DNA of 39,250 bases from Actinomadura sp. KC06 (GTDB taxonomy: Bacteria; Actinomycetota; Actinomycetes; Streptosporangiales; Streptosporangiaceae), in contig NZ_SMKT01000085.1 of NCBI RefSeq assembly GCF_004348735.1, forward strand, positions 1 through 39,250, read 5' to 3'. Position numbers and translations under genes: made by a program. The stretch's first letter is position 1, and the number at the start of each line of letters is the position of its first letter. This document shows, in pieces, positions 15,570 through 24,470 of the stretch. The notes below the pieces were generated by a model. The model was not told the DNA's origin, did no database searches, and saw only the letters and a list, made by a program, of their open reading frames with translations.

Positions 15570-17759
15570 GTGGCGAATCTCGACGAGCCGTTGCGCAAGG
15601 TCCTCGGCGACAAGACGGCCAAGGTGCTGGAGAAGGGCCTCGACCTGCACACCGCCGGCGACCTCCTGCACCACTACCCGCGCCGCTACGCGCACCGCGG
15701 CGAGCTCACGCAGCTCAGCGGCCTGCAGGACGGCGAGCACGTCACCGTCATGGCCGAGGTCGTGAAGGTCCAGGGCCGCACCCTCTCCCGCAGCCCCGGC
15801 TACGTCCTGGAGATCACCGTCACGGACGGCACCGGCGAGCTCAAGCTGAGCTTCTTCGGCCGCAAGGGCTCCTACCGGCCGGAGAAGGACCTGTCGCCCG
15901 GCACGCGCGGCCTGTTCGCCGGGAAGATCAGCACCTACCGGCCGCGCAGCGGCAGGGCGGTCCGGCAGCTCGCGCATCCGCAGTACAAGGTCGTCCACGA
16001 GAAGGGCGCCGAGCAGGCCGCGCAGGAGTGGGCCGACGAGATCATCCCGATCTATCCGTCGACCAAGAACCTGCCGATCGAGACGATCGGGACGTCCGTC
16101 GGCACCGTCCTCGACCAGCTCGACCTGCCCGCCGACCCGATGCCCGCGCCGCTCCTGCGCCGCCGCGACCTCATCGGCCTGCGCGAGGCGTACGAGGGCA
16201 TCCACCGGCCGCGGAGCTGGGAGGACCTCGGCCGCGCCCGCAAGCGCCTCAAATGGGACGAGGCGTTCGTCGTCCAGGTCGCCCTCGCGCAGCGCCGCCT
16301 CGCCGCCTCCGCCCTCCCGGCGACGCCGCGCCCGCCGTCCTTCGGCGGCCTCCAGGCGGAGTTCGACGCGCGCCTGCCGTTCGAGCTCACCGAGGGCCAG
16401 CGCGAGGTGGGCGACGAGATCGCCGCCGACCTGGCCCTCGAACACCCCATGCACCGCCTCCTCCAGGGCGACGTCGGCTCCGGCAAGACGGTGGTCGCAC
16501 TCCGCGCGATGCTGCAGGTCGTGGACGGCGGCGGCCAGGCCGCACTGCTCGCGCCCACCGAGGTCCTCGCCCAGCAGCACCACCGGTCGATCACCGGCAT
16601 GCTCGGCGACCTCGCGCAGGCCGGGCAGATCGGCGGGGCCGACAACGCCACCCGCGTCGCGCTCCTCACCGGATCGCAGGGTGCGAAGGCGCGCAAGGAG
16701 GCCCTGCTGGACGCCGCGTCCGGCGCCGCGGGCATCGTCGTCGGCACCCACGCGCTCCTCCAGGAGAGCGTCCAGTTCGCCGACCTCGGCCTCGTCGTCG
16801 TGGACGAGCAGCACCGCTTCGGCGTCGAGCAGCGGGACGCGCTGCGCGAGAAGACCGGCGGCGGGCGCCCGCACGTCCTGGTCATGACGGCGACGCCGAT
16901 CCCGCGGACGGTGGCGATGACGGTGTTCGGCGACCTGGAGACGTCCGTCCTCGGGCAGCTCCCGGCGGGCCGCTCCGAGATCCAGACCCACGTGGTGCCG
17001 CCGGAGAAGCCCGCGTTCTTCGCCCGCACCTGGGAGCGCATCAAGGAGGAGGCGTCCAACGGCCGCCAGATCTACATCGTCTGCCCGCGCATCGGCGAGC
17101 AGGAGGGCGACGAAGGCGACGCCATCGCATCCGACGAGGAGGCCCGCCGCTCACCCCTCGGGATCATGGAGGTGCTGCCGAAGCTGGAAGAACTCCTCAC
17201 CGGCCTGCGCATCGGCGTCCTGCACGGCAAGCTCCACCCCGACGAGAAGGACGCGGTCATGCGCCGCTTCACCGACCGCGACCTGGACGTCCTGCTCGCC
17301 ACCACGGTCATCGAGGTCGGCGTCGACGTCCCCAACGCCACCGTCATGGTGATCATGGACGCGGACCGGTTCGGCGTCTCCCAGCTCCACCAGCTCCGCG
17401 GCCGCGTCGGCCGCGGCTCCCTGCACGGCCTGTGCCTGCTCGTCACGGACGCCGAACCCGGCAGCAAGGCCCGCGAACGCCTGGACGCCGTCGCCTCCAC
17501 CACCGACGGCTTCAAGCTCTCCCGGCTGGACCTGGAACAGCGCCGCGAAGGCGACGTCCTGGGCGCCGCACAGGCAGGCCGCACCTCCAGCCTCCGCCTC
17601 CTCACCCTCCAAAAGGACGAGGACGTCATCCGCGACGCCCGCGAGGAGGCCACGACCTTGGTCGAGAAAGACCCGGACCTCTCCGACCACCCCGGCCTGG
17701 CCACCGTCCTGGCGTCACTTTTGGACGAAGACCGAGCCGACTTCCTCGAAAAGACCTGA
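15570..17759 (+). CDS. recG: ATP-dependent DNA helicase RecG
   Basis: 729 residues. RecG remodels stalled forks and Holliday junctions. The N-terminal wedge/OB domain (VTVMAEVVKVQGRTL...GYVLEITVTDGTGELKLSFFG) is followed by helicase motifs: Walker A GDVGSGKT (about 300-307), APTEVLAQQH, motif II as DEQH (about 412), TATPIPRT, and C-terminal LHGKLHPDEKD, ATTVIEVGVDVPNA and QLRGRVGRG. Start GTG 15570 lies 6 bases after a -10-like TAGAAA (15558-15563), so it may be leaderless. It is separated by 43 bases from the DAK2 gene. Confidence 0.97.
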   Translation: MANLDEPLRKVLGDKTAKVLEKGLDLHTAGDLLHHYPRRYAHRGELTQLSGLQDGEHVTVMAEVVKVQGRTLSRSPGYVLEITVTDGTGELKLSFFGRKGSYRPEKDLSPGTRGLFAGKISTYRPRSGRAVRQLAHPQYKVVHEKGAEQAAQEWADEIIPIYPSTKNLPIETIGTSVGTVLDQLDLPADPMPAPLLRRRDLIGLREAYEGIHRPRSWEDLGRARKRLKWDEAFVVQVALAQRRLAASALPATPRPPSFGGLQAEFDARLPFELTEGQREVGDEIAADLALEHPMHRLLQGDVGSGKTVVALRAMLQVVDGGGQAALLAPTEVLAQQHHRSITGMLGDLAQAGQIGGADNATRVALLTGSQGAKARKEALLDAASGAAGIVVGTHALLQESVQFADLGLVVVDEQHRFGVEQRDALREKTGGGRPHVLVMTATPIPRTVAMTVFGDLETSVLGQLPAGRSEIQTHVVPPEKPAFFARTWERIKEEASNGRQIYIVCPRIGEQEGDEGDAIASDEEARRSPLGIMEVLPKLEELLTGLRIGVLHGKLHPDEKDAVMRRFTDRDLDVLLATTVIEVGVDVPNATVMVIMDADRFGVSQLHQLRGRVGRGSLHGLCLLVTDAEPGSKARERLDAVASTTDGFKLSRLDLEQRREGDVLGAAQAGRTSSLRLLTLQKDEDVIRDAREEATTLVEKDPDLSDHPGLATVLASLLDEDRADFLEKT

Positions 17760-17884
17760 CCGGGACAACGGAGAACGCATGGGCGATTACAGGCGTCTAA
17801 CGTATAGCCGATCGTAAGTGGCGATGCGGTGCTCGGGCGGGTACAGGTCCCGTGGCGGGTCTCGCATGCGACGGAGGAGCTCCC

Positions 17885-19720
17885 ATGACGGCCGTTGGCC
17901 CATTGCTGCCCAGCGACCCGGCTCAGCTCGGGCCGTACGAGCTGGTCGGACGGATCGGTGAGGGCGGGCAGAGCGTCGTCTACCTGGGGCGCCGCGAGAA
18001 CGGCGAGCAGGCGGCGGTGAAGCTGCTGCGCGACCGGTTCAGCCGCGACCCGGAGTGGCGGGCGCGGTTCGAGCGGGAGATGCGGATGATCGGGCGGGTC
18101 GCCGGGTTCTGCACCGCCCAGGTCCTGGACGCCGACATCTCCGGCGACCTGCCGTACGTCGTCAGCGAATACGTGCCGGGGCCGTCGCTCAGCGGGCTGG
18201 TGAACGAGAAGGGCCCGCGGACCGGGACCGACCTCGACCGGCTGGCGATCGGGACCGTGACGGCGCTGGCGGCGATCCACCGGGCGGGCATCCTGCACCG
18301 CGACTTCAAGCCGTCCAATGTGCTGATGGGCCCGGACGGGCCCCGCGTCATCGACTTCGGCATCGCGCGGATCGCCGGGGCGTCGGCGACCAAGGGCAGC
18401 GGCGTGGTCGGGACGCCGTCGTACATGGCGCCCGAGCAGGTCACCGACACCGACCTCGGCACCGGCGTGGACCTGTTCACGTGGGCGGCGACGATGCTGT
18501 TCGCGGCGACGGGACGGCACCCGTTCGGCAACGACACGATCTCCGCGGTGTTCCACCGGATCCTGAACTACGAGCCCGACCTGTCGGCGCTGCCGGAGTC
18601 GCTGCGCGGCGTCGTCGCGTCGTGCCTGGCCAAGGACCCGGCGCGGCGTCCGGAGGCGCAGGGGGTGCTGCTGAACCTGCTCGGCGGCGTCGACACGATC
18701 GACGAGGGCGACATGGGCACGCTCAGCACCGGCGCCCATTTCGCGGGCGACCCGCGGACGCCGCCGTCCGCGCCGCCGACCGTGGGCCGTGCCGACCACC
18801 TGATGGGGACGGACTCAGGCGGTACCGGCCCGGGGATCGGCCTCGGGACCGGCCCAGGGACGGGCCCCGGGATGGGCGGCCCCCCGGGGTACGCGCAGTC
18901 GCCGCAGACCGTCCCGCCGCGGCGCAGGAGGCGCGGGCTGGGCATCGCCGCGGCAGCGGCGGCGGTGCTGCTCGCGGCCGGTGTGGGCGGGGCGGCGTGG
19001 GCGCTGCTGTCCGGCGGCTCGGGGGAGAAGCCCGCGAAGGCGGACACGGCCGAGGCCGCCGCGCCGCCCGCCGATGCGGCCGCCGTCGTCGACCCGGCCG
19101 CGCAGGCGATCAAGACGGTGCTCAGCTTCGACCACGCGTCGCTCGACCAGAACGTGGAGGCGGCGCACCGGGTGTCGACGCAGCGGTACGGCGCCGACTA
19201 CGACCGCCAGCTCGCGACGCGCGAGTACCGCGACGAGCTGAAGCAGAAGAAGGGCTCGGTGACGACGGAGATCGTCGACTCGGCGGTGGTGGCCGCCTCG
19301 TCGGGCACGGTCACGGTGCTGTCGTACGTCAAGCGGACGGTGCGCGCGGAGAACGCCGATCCGAGCCGGCTGCAGGACCCGATGCGGGCGACCATGGTCA
19401 AGCAGGGCGGCGGCTGGCTCCTCGACAGCCTGTACTCGCTGAAGGCGGCCTCGCCGCGCGCGGACACGGCGGGCGCGCCCTGGCCGGGCACGCAGGCGCG
19501 CGGGGCGCTCGACGCGGTGGCGCGCGACCCGTCCGTCGCGGCGGGCACGCCGGTGGAGATCGGGCTGCGCTCGGGCGGGCAGGCGGACCGGCTGACGGCG
19601 CTCGTGACGCTCGGCGCGTGCAAGGGCGCGTGCACCGATCAGGACCAGGTGACCGTCCACCGGGTGCAGCTCCAGCTCACGGGCGGCACCTGGAAGGTCG
19701 CGGGCAACGAAGCCCTCTGA
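17885..19720 (+). CDS. Single-pass membrane serine/threonine protein kinase
   Basis: 611 residues. Kinase domain about 17-270 with loop GRIGEGGQSVVY (22-33), K46, HRDFKPSN (D140; Phe replaces the usual Leu), DFG 157-159 and APE 182-184. A G/P-rich juxtamembrane linker (GPGIGLGTGPGTGPGMGG) follows. One span is around 350-373. An outer domain of about 240 residues begins with a Mce-associated/SnoaL-like AIKTVLSFDHASLDQNVEAAHRVSTQRYG stretch, probably an NTF2-fold sensor. ATG 17885 with GGAGGAG is chosen over GTG 17852. It resembles the kinase at 1298 in the catalytic domain but differs in sensor architecture. Confidence 0.9.
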   Translation: MTAVGPLLPSDPAQLGPYELVGRIGEGGQSVVYLGRRENGEQAAVKLLRDRFSRDPEWRARFEREMRMIGRVAGFCTAQVLDADISGDLPYVVSEYVPGPSLSGLVNEKGPRTGTDLDRLAIGTVTALAAIHRAGILHRDFKPSNVLMGPDGPRVIDFGIARIAGASATKGSGVVGTPSYMAPEQVTDTDLGTGVDLFTWAATMLFAATGRHPFGNDTISAVFHRILNYEPDLSALPESLRGVVASCLAKDPARRPEAQGVLLNLLGGVDTIDEGDMGTLSTGAHFAGDPRTPPSAPPTVGRADHLMGTDSGGTGPGIGLGTGPGTGPGMGGPPGYAQSPQTVPPRRRRRGLGIAAAAAAVLLAAGVGGAAWALLSGGSGEKPAKADTAEAAAPPADAAAVVDPAAQAIKTVLSFDHASLDQNVEAAHRVSTQRYGADYDRQLATREYRDELKQKKGSVTTEIVDSAVVAASSGTVTVLSYVKRTVRAENADPSRLQDPMRATMVKQGGGWLLDSLYSLKAASPRADTAGAPWPGTQARGALDAVARDPSVAAGTPVEIGLRSGGQADRLTALVTLGACKGACTDQDQVTVHRVQLQLTGGTWKVAGNEAL

Positions 19721-19764
19721 GCGTGAACCGCCCTGTGCGGGGCTGAGAGCCGCCCTGCACGCCG

Positions 19765-19798
19765 GAGGGGCGCCTCCCCGGCTTGGGAGACGCCCCTC
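19765..19798. terminator. Hairpin between convergent kinase and LPXTG genes
   Basis: GAGGGGCG (19765-19772) pairs with CGCCCCTC (19791-19798). Inside, CTCCC pairs with GGGAG, giving about 13 pairs with one mismatch. It lies between convergent genes and can end both transcripts. Only a short T run follows on the plus strand. Confidence 0.75.
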
Positions 19799-19809
19799 TT
19801 GCGTGATCC

Positions 19810-20550
19810 TCAGGACTCGCGGGCTGTGCGCCTGCGGGTCGCGGCCACCGCGGCGCTGCCCGCGGCGATGGCGGTGAGGCCGATCAGGGCCAGCGGCAGC
19901 GCGTCGGTGCCGGTGACCGGCAGCTTCTTCGGCGGCGTGAAGTCGCCGATGCCCGCCGCGCCCGGCTTCATGGGCGAGGACGGAAGGTCGGGCAGCAGCG
20001 GCCCCGAAGGCGGGCCCGGCGGCGTCGGGCTCGGCGGCACCGGCGGGGTGGGCGGCGTCGGGGCCTGGCAGCCGCCGACGCAGGCGTTCGCCGACACGTT
20101 CGCCGACAGCGCCCTGCCGACCGAAACCCCGGCGTTGGCGCCGACCGACAGGCCGGGCTCTTCGGCGGCCGCCGCGGTCCGGTTGCCCTGGCGGGTGCCC
20201 GAGCCGCCGCCCAGGGACGCGTTCACGCCCGCGTTCACCCGGATGCCCCCGCTGCCGCCGTCCTTCGGCGCGCCGATGCCGACTCCGACACCGAGGTCGA
20301 GGTTGAGGCCCGAGCCGCCGGTCCCGGCCGACTTGGTGGACGTCGCCGAGGGACCGAGATCGAGGCTGAGCAGCGGCCTCGTGGTGCTCGTCGTCTTCGA
20401 TGCCTCCTTCTCGGGGGCCGCGCCCGACAACAGGGACGCGGACCGTTCGGCGGAGGGCTGGGAGGTCTCAGCGTGTGAAACGCCGCTCATGGCGGCAATG
20501 CCGAGAACCGTCGCCCCCGCCGTCACCGCCAGTCTCCTACCGTGATGCAC
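19810..20550 (-). CDS. LPXTG cell-wall-anchored glycine-rich protein
   Basis: 246 residues from GTG 20550, which has TCAGGAG 7 bases upstream; the longer frame from 20634 is rejected. Signal peptide RRLAVTAGATVLGIAAMSGVSHA. The mature region alternates G/A/N/V-rich blocks (LNLDLGVGVGIGAP, IRVNAGVNASLGGG, LSVGANAGVSVG, ANVSANACVGGC) resembling a beta-repeat. A proline spacer (PTPPTPPVPPSPTPPGPP) spans the wall, then the sorting signal LPVTG, a hydrophobic span and tail RRRTARES. A sortase should link it to peptidoglycan. Two cysteines (NACVGGC) could form a disulfide. Function unknown; surface protein of a hyphal or spore wall is inferred. Confidence 0.85.
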   Translation of the reverse strand: MHHGRRLAVTAGATVLGIAAMSGVSHAETSQPSAERSASLLSGAAPEKEASKTTSTTRPLLSLDLGPSATSTKSAGTGGSGLNLDLGVGVGIGAPKDGGSGGIRVNAGVNASLGGGSGTRQGNRTAAAAEEPGLSVGANAGVSVGRALSANVSANACVGGCQAPTPPTPPVPPSPTPPGPPSGPLLPDLPSSPMKPGAAGIGDFTPPKKLPVTGTDALPLALIGLTAIAAGSAAVAATRRRTARES

Positions 20551-20745
20551 AGATTCTCCTGAGGGGAAAGTGGTTGCACAACCTGCGAGCACGTTTACAC
20601 GTCCAGTAGTGGCTGTGAACAGCGATTCGATCATTTAGGTGTAGTTCCACAACCGGCCACTGCCCGAGTTGTGCACTCTTGGGGCGTGTCGTTCGTGCAT
20701 GTGCGGCCGGGCGTCCGAACGCCGCGCGGCCGCGATACTGGGGGG

Positions 20746-21315
20746 ATGACCAGGGTCATCGCGGGGAGCGCGGGCGGACGGCGGCTGGCCGTCCCGCCGG
20801 GACGGGACACCAGGCCGACCAGCGACCGCGCCCGCGAGGGCCTGTTCGCCACCGTGCTGGCCCTGCTCGGCCCGCTGGACGGCCTGCGCGTCGCCGACCT
20901 CTACGCGGGATCGGGCGCCGTGGGCCTGGAGGCCCTGTCCCGGGGCGCCGGCCACGCGCTGCTCGTCGAGTCGCACCCGCGGGCGATGAAGGTGATCCGG
21001 CAGAACGCCGAGGCGCTGGGGCTGCCCGGCGTCGTCCCGTGCGCGGACAAGGTGGAGCGGGTCGTCCGCAAGCCCCCGCCGGGGGAGCCGTACGACCTGG
21101 TCTTCGCCGATCCGCCGTATGCGCTGGCGGACGCGTCCGTCACCGTCCTCCTGGAAGACCTCCGCGACAACGGCTGGACGGCCCCGGACGCGCTGATCGT
21201 CGTAGAACGCGCCGCCCGCGGCCCTGCACTGCGCTGGCCGGACGGCTACGAGCCCGAACGAGACCGCCGCTACGGCGAAGCAGTGTTCTGGTACGGCCGC
21301 GCCACCGACCGTTGA
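20746..21315 (+). CDS. rsmD: 16S rRNA (guanine966-N2)-methyltransferase
   Basis: 189 residues. RsmD methylates G966 of 16S rRNA. Motifs: N-terminal MTRVIAGSAGGRRLAVPPG and TRPTSDRAREGLF, SAM-binding VADLYAGSGAVGLEALSRG, and catalytic DPPY in FADPPYALA. ATG 20746 follows GGGGGG; a GATACT seven bases before the ATG could also make it leaderless. The rsmD-coaD-yceD-rpmF order is classic in Gram-positives; here a penicillin-binding protein gene is inserted between rsmD and coaD. Confidence 0.95.
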   Translation: MTRVIAGSAGGRRLAVPPGRDTRPTSDRAREGLFATVLALLGPLDGLRVADLYAGSGAVGLEALSRGAGHALLVESHPRAMKVIRQNAEALGLPGVVPCADKVERVVRKPPPGEPYDLVFADPPYALADASVTVLLEDLRDNGWTAPDALIVVERAARGPALRWPDGYEPERDRRYGEAVFWYGRATDR

Positions 21316-21353
21316 CGTGCCACCCACCGTTGACGCGCCGCAGGCCGTTGAGG
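21309..21353 (+). repeat. Three 18-bp-spaced CCGTTGA(C/G)G direct repeats
   Basis: CCGTTGACG occurs at 21309 and 21327, and CCGTTGAGG at 21345, all exactly 18 bases apart. They span the end of rsmD and the short gap before the PBP gene. TTGACG matches the -35 consensus, so they could be stacked promoter elements or operator half-sites. Confidence 0.6.
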
Positions 21354-21381
21354 CAAGCGGCTTGCGGGTATGGGCTAACCC

Positions 21382-22842
21382 ATGAGGCCCGGCGTTGACC
21401 GTGCCGTAGGGCGTACCTGGATCCTCACCCTGGTGATGGTCATCGCGCTCATGGCGAACATCACCTACGTCCAGGGATTCCAGGCCCAGAGCCTGCGCGA
21501 CGACTCGCTCAACGCCCGCCAGTTCGAGGACCGCTTCAAGATCGACCGGGGCCCCATCGTGGCGGACGGCGAGCGCCTCGCCTGGTCGGAGAAGGTCGAT
21601 GACGAGCGCTATCAGCGCCGCTACAAGGACGGCCCGGCGTTCGCCCCCGTCACCGGCTACTTCTCCGTGTTCTCCCAGACCGGCCTGGAGGACGCGGAGA
21701 ACCACTTCCTGGACGGGACCGACGACCGGCTCGCCACGTCCAACCTCGTCGACAAGCTCATCGGCAAGCACGTCCCAGGCGGGACGGTCGAGTCCACCGT
21801 CAGCGTCAAGGCGCAGCGCGTCGCCTACGACGCGCTCCAGGGCGCGGGCGCGCGCCGCGCCGCGGCCGTCGTCCTCGACGCCGAAACGGGCGCGATCTTG
21901 GTGATGGCGTCGACGCCGTCCTACGACCCCGCGGAAGTGTCGACCCTCGATCGCGAGAAGGCGACGGACGCCTTCGACCGGCTCGGCGACCAGCCCCTCA
22001 AGCCGCTGCTCGACAAGGCGGCGCACGAGCTGTTCCCGCCGGGTTCCACGTTCAAGACCGTCGTCGCCGCGTCCGCGCTGGAGGCCGGGGCGAGCGAGCG
22101 CACCCGCGTCAAGGCGGGCCGCAGCTACCGCCCGCCCCGCTCCGGGCAGGCGATCAACAACGACGCGGGCGACATCGGCGGCTCGTGCGACCTGAGCCGG
22201 ATCCCGCTCATCGAGGCGTACGCCCAGTCGTGCAACACCACGTTCGCCTTCATGGGCGCGGAGGAGCCCGGGAACGACGCCGTCCACGCGGCGGCCGCGC
22301 GGTTCGGGTTCGGCGACCGGATCGAGTACGCCGACGGCCTGCGCAGCGCCGCCAGCTCCTTCCCGAAGACCGGAGAGCCGTCGCTCAGCGCGCTCGGCTC
22401 CATCGGCCAGGGCAGTACGGTCTCCACGCCGCTGCAGATGGCGATGGTCGCCGCCGGGATCGTCAACGACGGCGTGATCATGCGACCGCGCCTGGTCGAC
22501 AGGCTCCGCGCGCCGGACGGCTCCACGGTGGACGAGATCTCGCCCACCCGGATGTCCACCGCCCTGACCGGCGACCAGGCCGGACAGATGCGGGACATGA
22601 TGAAGGCCGTCGTCGACCGGGGTACAGGAAAATCGTTGCGAGGGACGTCCGTCCTCGGCGGCAAGACCGGGACCGCCGACGTCGAGGGCGCCGCCCACAA
22701 CGACCGCTGGTTCATCGGGTTCGGCCCGCGCGACGACCCGAAGTACGCGGTCGCGGTGATGACCGAGGCGCCCGGGTACGGCATCGAGTCGGGCCCGATC
22801 GCCGCCAAGATCATCGACGCGCTGGACGGCGAAGGGGGGTGA
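21382..22842 (+). CDS. Class B penicillin-binding protein (PbpA-like transpeptidase)
   Basis: 486 residues. One N-terminal membrane anchor (about 12-32), a short dimerisation region, then the transpeptidase domain. Active-site motifs: S222-T-F-K225 (PPGSTFK), S283-C-N and K428-T-G. It cross-links peptidoglycan. In Mycobacterium and Streptomyces the similar pbpA lies beside rodA and a PASTA kinase; here it stands alone between rsmD and coaD, so it is probably an additional paralogue. ATG 21382 has no strong SD. Confidence 0.9.
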   Translation: MRPGVDRAVGRTWILTLVMVIALMANITYVQGFQAQSLRDDSLNARQFEDRFKIDRGPIVADGERLAWSEKVDDERYQRRYKDGPAFAPVTGYFSVFSQTGLEDAENHFLDGTDDRLATSNLVDKLIGKHVPGGTVESTVSVKAQRVAYDALQGAGARRAAAVVLDAETGAILVMASTPSYDPAEVSTLDREKATDAFDRLGDQPLKPLLDKAAHELFPPGSTFKTVVAASALEAGASERTRVKAGRSYRPPRSGQAINNDAGDIGGSCDLSRIPLIEAYAQSCNTTFAFMGAEEPGNDAVHAAAARFGFGDRIEYADGLRSAASSFPKTGEPSLSALGSIGQGSTVSTPLQMAMVAAGIVNDGVIMRPRLVDRLRAPDGSTVDEISPTRMSTALTGDQAGQMRDMMKAVVDRGTGKSLRGTSVLGGKTGTADVEGAAHNDRWFIGFGPRDDPKYAVAVMTEAPGYGIESGPIAAKIIDALDGEGG

Positions 22843-22929
22843 CCGGGCGGCCCCGGTGAAATTCGGGCCGAATGCGATTTGGTACGTTCGCGCCGCAGGT
22901 CAGAAACCGGGACCGAAGGGGTTCGCGCC

Positions 22930-23409
22930 GTGCGCCGTGTCGTCTGTCCGGGATCGTTCGACCCCGTCACCAACGGGCATCTCGACATCATCAGCCGCGC
23001 CTCCCGCCTCTACGACGAGGTGGTCGTCGCCGTGCTGATCAACAAGAGCAAGAAGAGCCTGTTCACCGTCGACGAGCGCGCCGACATGATCTCCGAGGTC
23101 ACCAAGGAGTACGGCAACATCAAGGTCGACACGTTCTACGGGCTCACCGTCGACTACTGCAAGGAGCAGAACATCCCGGTGATCGTCCGCGGGCTCCGGG
23201 CCGTCAGCGACTACGAGTACGAGCTGCAGATGGCCCAGATGAACCACCGCATCGCCGGCGTCGAGACGCTGTTCATGGCGACGAACCCCGAGTACGCGTT
23301 CCTGTCGTCCAGCCTGATGAAAGAGGTCGTCAGGTTCGGCGGCGACATCTCCGGGCTCGTCCCCGACCTCGTCCACGACCGGCTGGTCGAGCGGCTCAAG
23401 GCGGACTGA
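22930..23409 (+). CDS. coaD: Phosphopantetheine adenylyltransferase
   Basis: 159 residues, standard family length. CoaD converts 4'-phosphopantetheine and ATP to dephospho-CoA. Nucleotidyltransferase motif GSFDPVTNGHLDI with T14 and H17, the RGLRAVSDYEYE substrate loop, and the FLSSSLMKEV signature (ISSSxxR type). GTG 22930 is chosen, with GAAGGGG upstream. A -10-like TACGTT at 22883-22888 suggests an own promoter. Confidence 0.96.
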   Translation: MRRVVCPGSFDPVTNGHLDIISRASRLYDEVVVAVLINKSKKSLFTVDERADMISEVTKEYGNIKVDTFYGLTVDYCKEQNIPVIVRGLRAVSDYEYELQMAQMNHRIAGVETLFMATNPEYAFLSSSLMKEVVRFGGDISGLVPDLVHDRLVERLKAD

Positions 23410-23519
23410 CCTCGATCTTCCCGTCCGGGCCGTCCGGCGCGGGAAGAAAGAGCCTCGCTGACCCCCTGCGAGGACGGAAACACGCACCGGCGGCCCTCCC
23501 TGGTGAGCGGCGCCGCGAG

Positions 23520-23549
23520 TTGGGTCAACGGCCGTGTCTTCGGTACCCT
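23520..23549 (+). promoter_or_regulatory. Possible promoter of yceD-rpmF
   Basis: TTGGGT (23520-23525) and TACCCT (23544-23549) are 18 bases apart, 35 bases before the yceD ATG. The -10 is good; the -35 is moderate. Confidence 0.35.
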
Positions 23550-23583
23550 GGGACATCGGCCATCACCCGTGGTCGTCATTCTC

Positions 23584-24231
23584 ATGCCTCACGAAAGCAG
23601 GAATCCACTGACACGTCTCGACCCCAACGCCCCTCTCGTGCTCGACACCCGAGCTCTGGGCAGGCAACCCGGGTCGTCGCGGGAGGAGAACCTGTCCGTG
23701 CCGGCACCGGAGAATTTCGGCGTCGAGATGGTGGGCGTCCCCGAGGGCGCCGCGATCGAGCTGGACCTCCGGCTCGAAGCGGTCCTGGAAGGGGTGCTCG
23801 TCACCGGCACGGCGACGGTCCCCCTCAAGGGGGAGTGCGCACGCTGCCTCGACCCGATCGCCTCGACCTTCGAGGCGGACTTCCAGGAACTCTTCGTCTA
23901 CGACGACACCCGCTCCGGCGGGAACGCCGACGACGACGAGCTCCGCCTCGAGGGCGACCTGATCGACCTCGAACCGGTCCTGCGGGACGCGGTGGTGCTC
24001 GCGCTGCCGCTGTCCCCGCTGTGCCGGGACGACTGCCCGGGCCTGTGCCCGGAGTGCGGTGCGCGGCTGGCGGACGCCGGACCCGGCCACCGCCACGACG
24101 TCGCCGACCCCCGGTGGGCGGCGCTGCAGGACCTCGCCGGCGACATGGCGCCGGCGTCCCCCGACCGGGGGGACGGGAGCAACGGCTCCCGTGCTTCATT
24201 CGATCGACGAGAAAGAAAGCAGGAGGGCTGA
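23584..24231 (+). CDS. YceD family protein (DUF177)
   Basis: 215 residues. Family partner of rpmF in most bacteria, linked to 23S rRNA accumulation and ribosome assembly. N-terminal RLDPNAPLVLDTRALGRQPGS is typical for actinobacteria. The middle has GECARCLDP, and the C-terminal part has CRDDCPGLCPECG, a probable zinc site. Start is uncertain: ATG 23584 lacks an SD, while CTG 23608 has AAAGCAGGAA just upstream and matches the usual family N-terminus. The stop is 1 base before rpmF. Confidence 0.88.
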   Translation: MPHESRNPLTRLDPNAPLVLDTRALGRQPGSSREENLSVPAPENFGVEMVGVPEGAAIELDLRLEAVLEGVLVTGTATVPLKGECARCLDPIASTFEADFQELFVYDDTRSGGNADDDELRLEGDLIDLEPVLRDAVVLALPLSPLCRDDCPGLCPECGARLADAGPGHRHDVADPRWAALQDLAGDMAPASPDRGDGSNGSRASFDRRERKQEG

Positions 24232-24232
24232 C

Positions 24233-24412
24233 GTGGCCGTCCCGAAGCGGAAGAAGTCGCGCAGCAACACGCGGCACCGGCGCTCGAACTGGAAGACCCA
24301 GGCGCCGAACCTGGTCGAGTGCCCGACGTGCCGCGACCAGAAGCTGCCGCACACCGCGTGCGCGACCTGCGGCACCTACAACCGGCGCGAGGTCATCGCC
24401 CCGTCGGCCTGA
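24233..24412 (+). CDS. rpmF: Large ribosomal subunit protein bL32
   Basis: 59 residues, AVPKRKKSRSNTRHRRSNWKT at the N-terminus and a CPTC...CATC zinc ribbon. GTG 24233, with AGGAGGG upstream inside the end of yceD. Co-transcribed with yceD. A large hairpin follows. Confidence 0.96.
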   Translation: MAVPKRKKSRSNTRHRRSNWKTQAPNLVECPTCRDQKLPHTACATCGTYNRREVIAPSA

Positions 24413-24420
24413 GTCTTCTC

Positions 24421-24470
24421 GCATCCTGGGGGGCGGATCCGCGCGGACGGCGCGAGCCGCCCCCCGATGC
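24421..24470. terminator. Long hairpin after rpmF
   Basis: GCATC plus GGGGGGCGG (24421-24436) pairs with CCGCCCCCC plus GATGC (24457-24470), broken only by an unpaired CT. It has 14 pairs and a GC-rich loop. There is no T tract; it is probably a terminator or RNA-processing site between rpmF and rnc. The remaining gap to 24704 shows nothing gene-like. Confidence 0.6.

Noticed and set aside
20571..20690. GGTTG-CA-CAACC and CACAAC/GTTGTG repeats upstream of the LPXTG gene and rsmD
   Set aside because: Short arms and no clear promoter alignment; not enough to call an operator.
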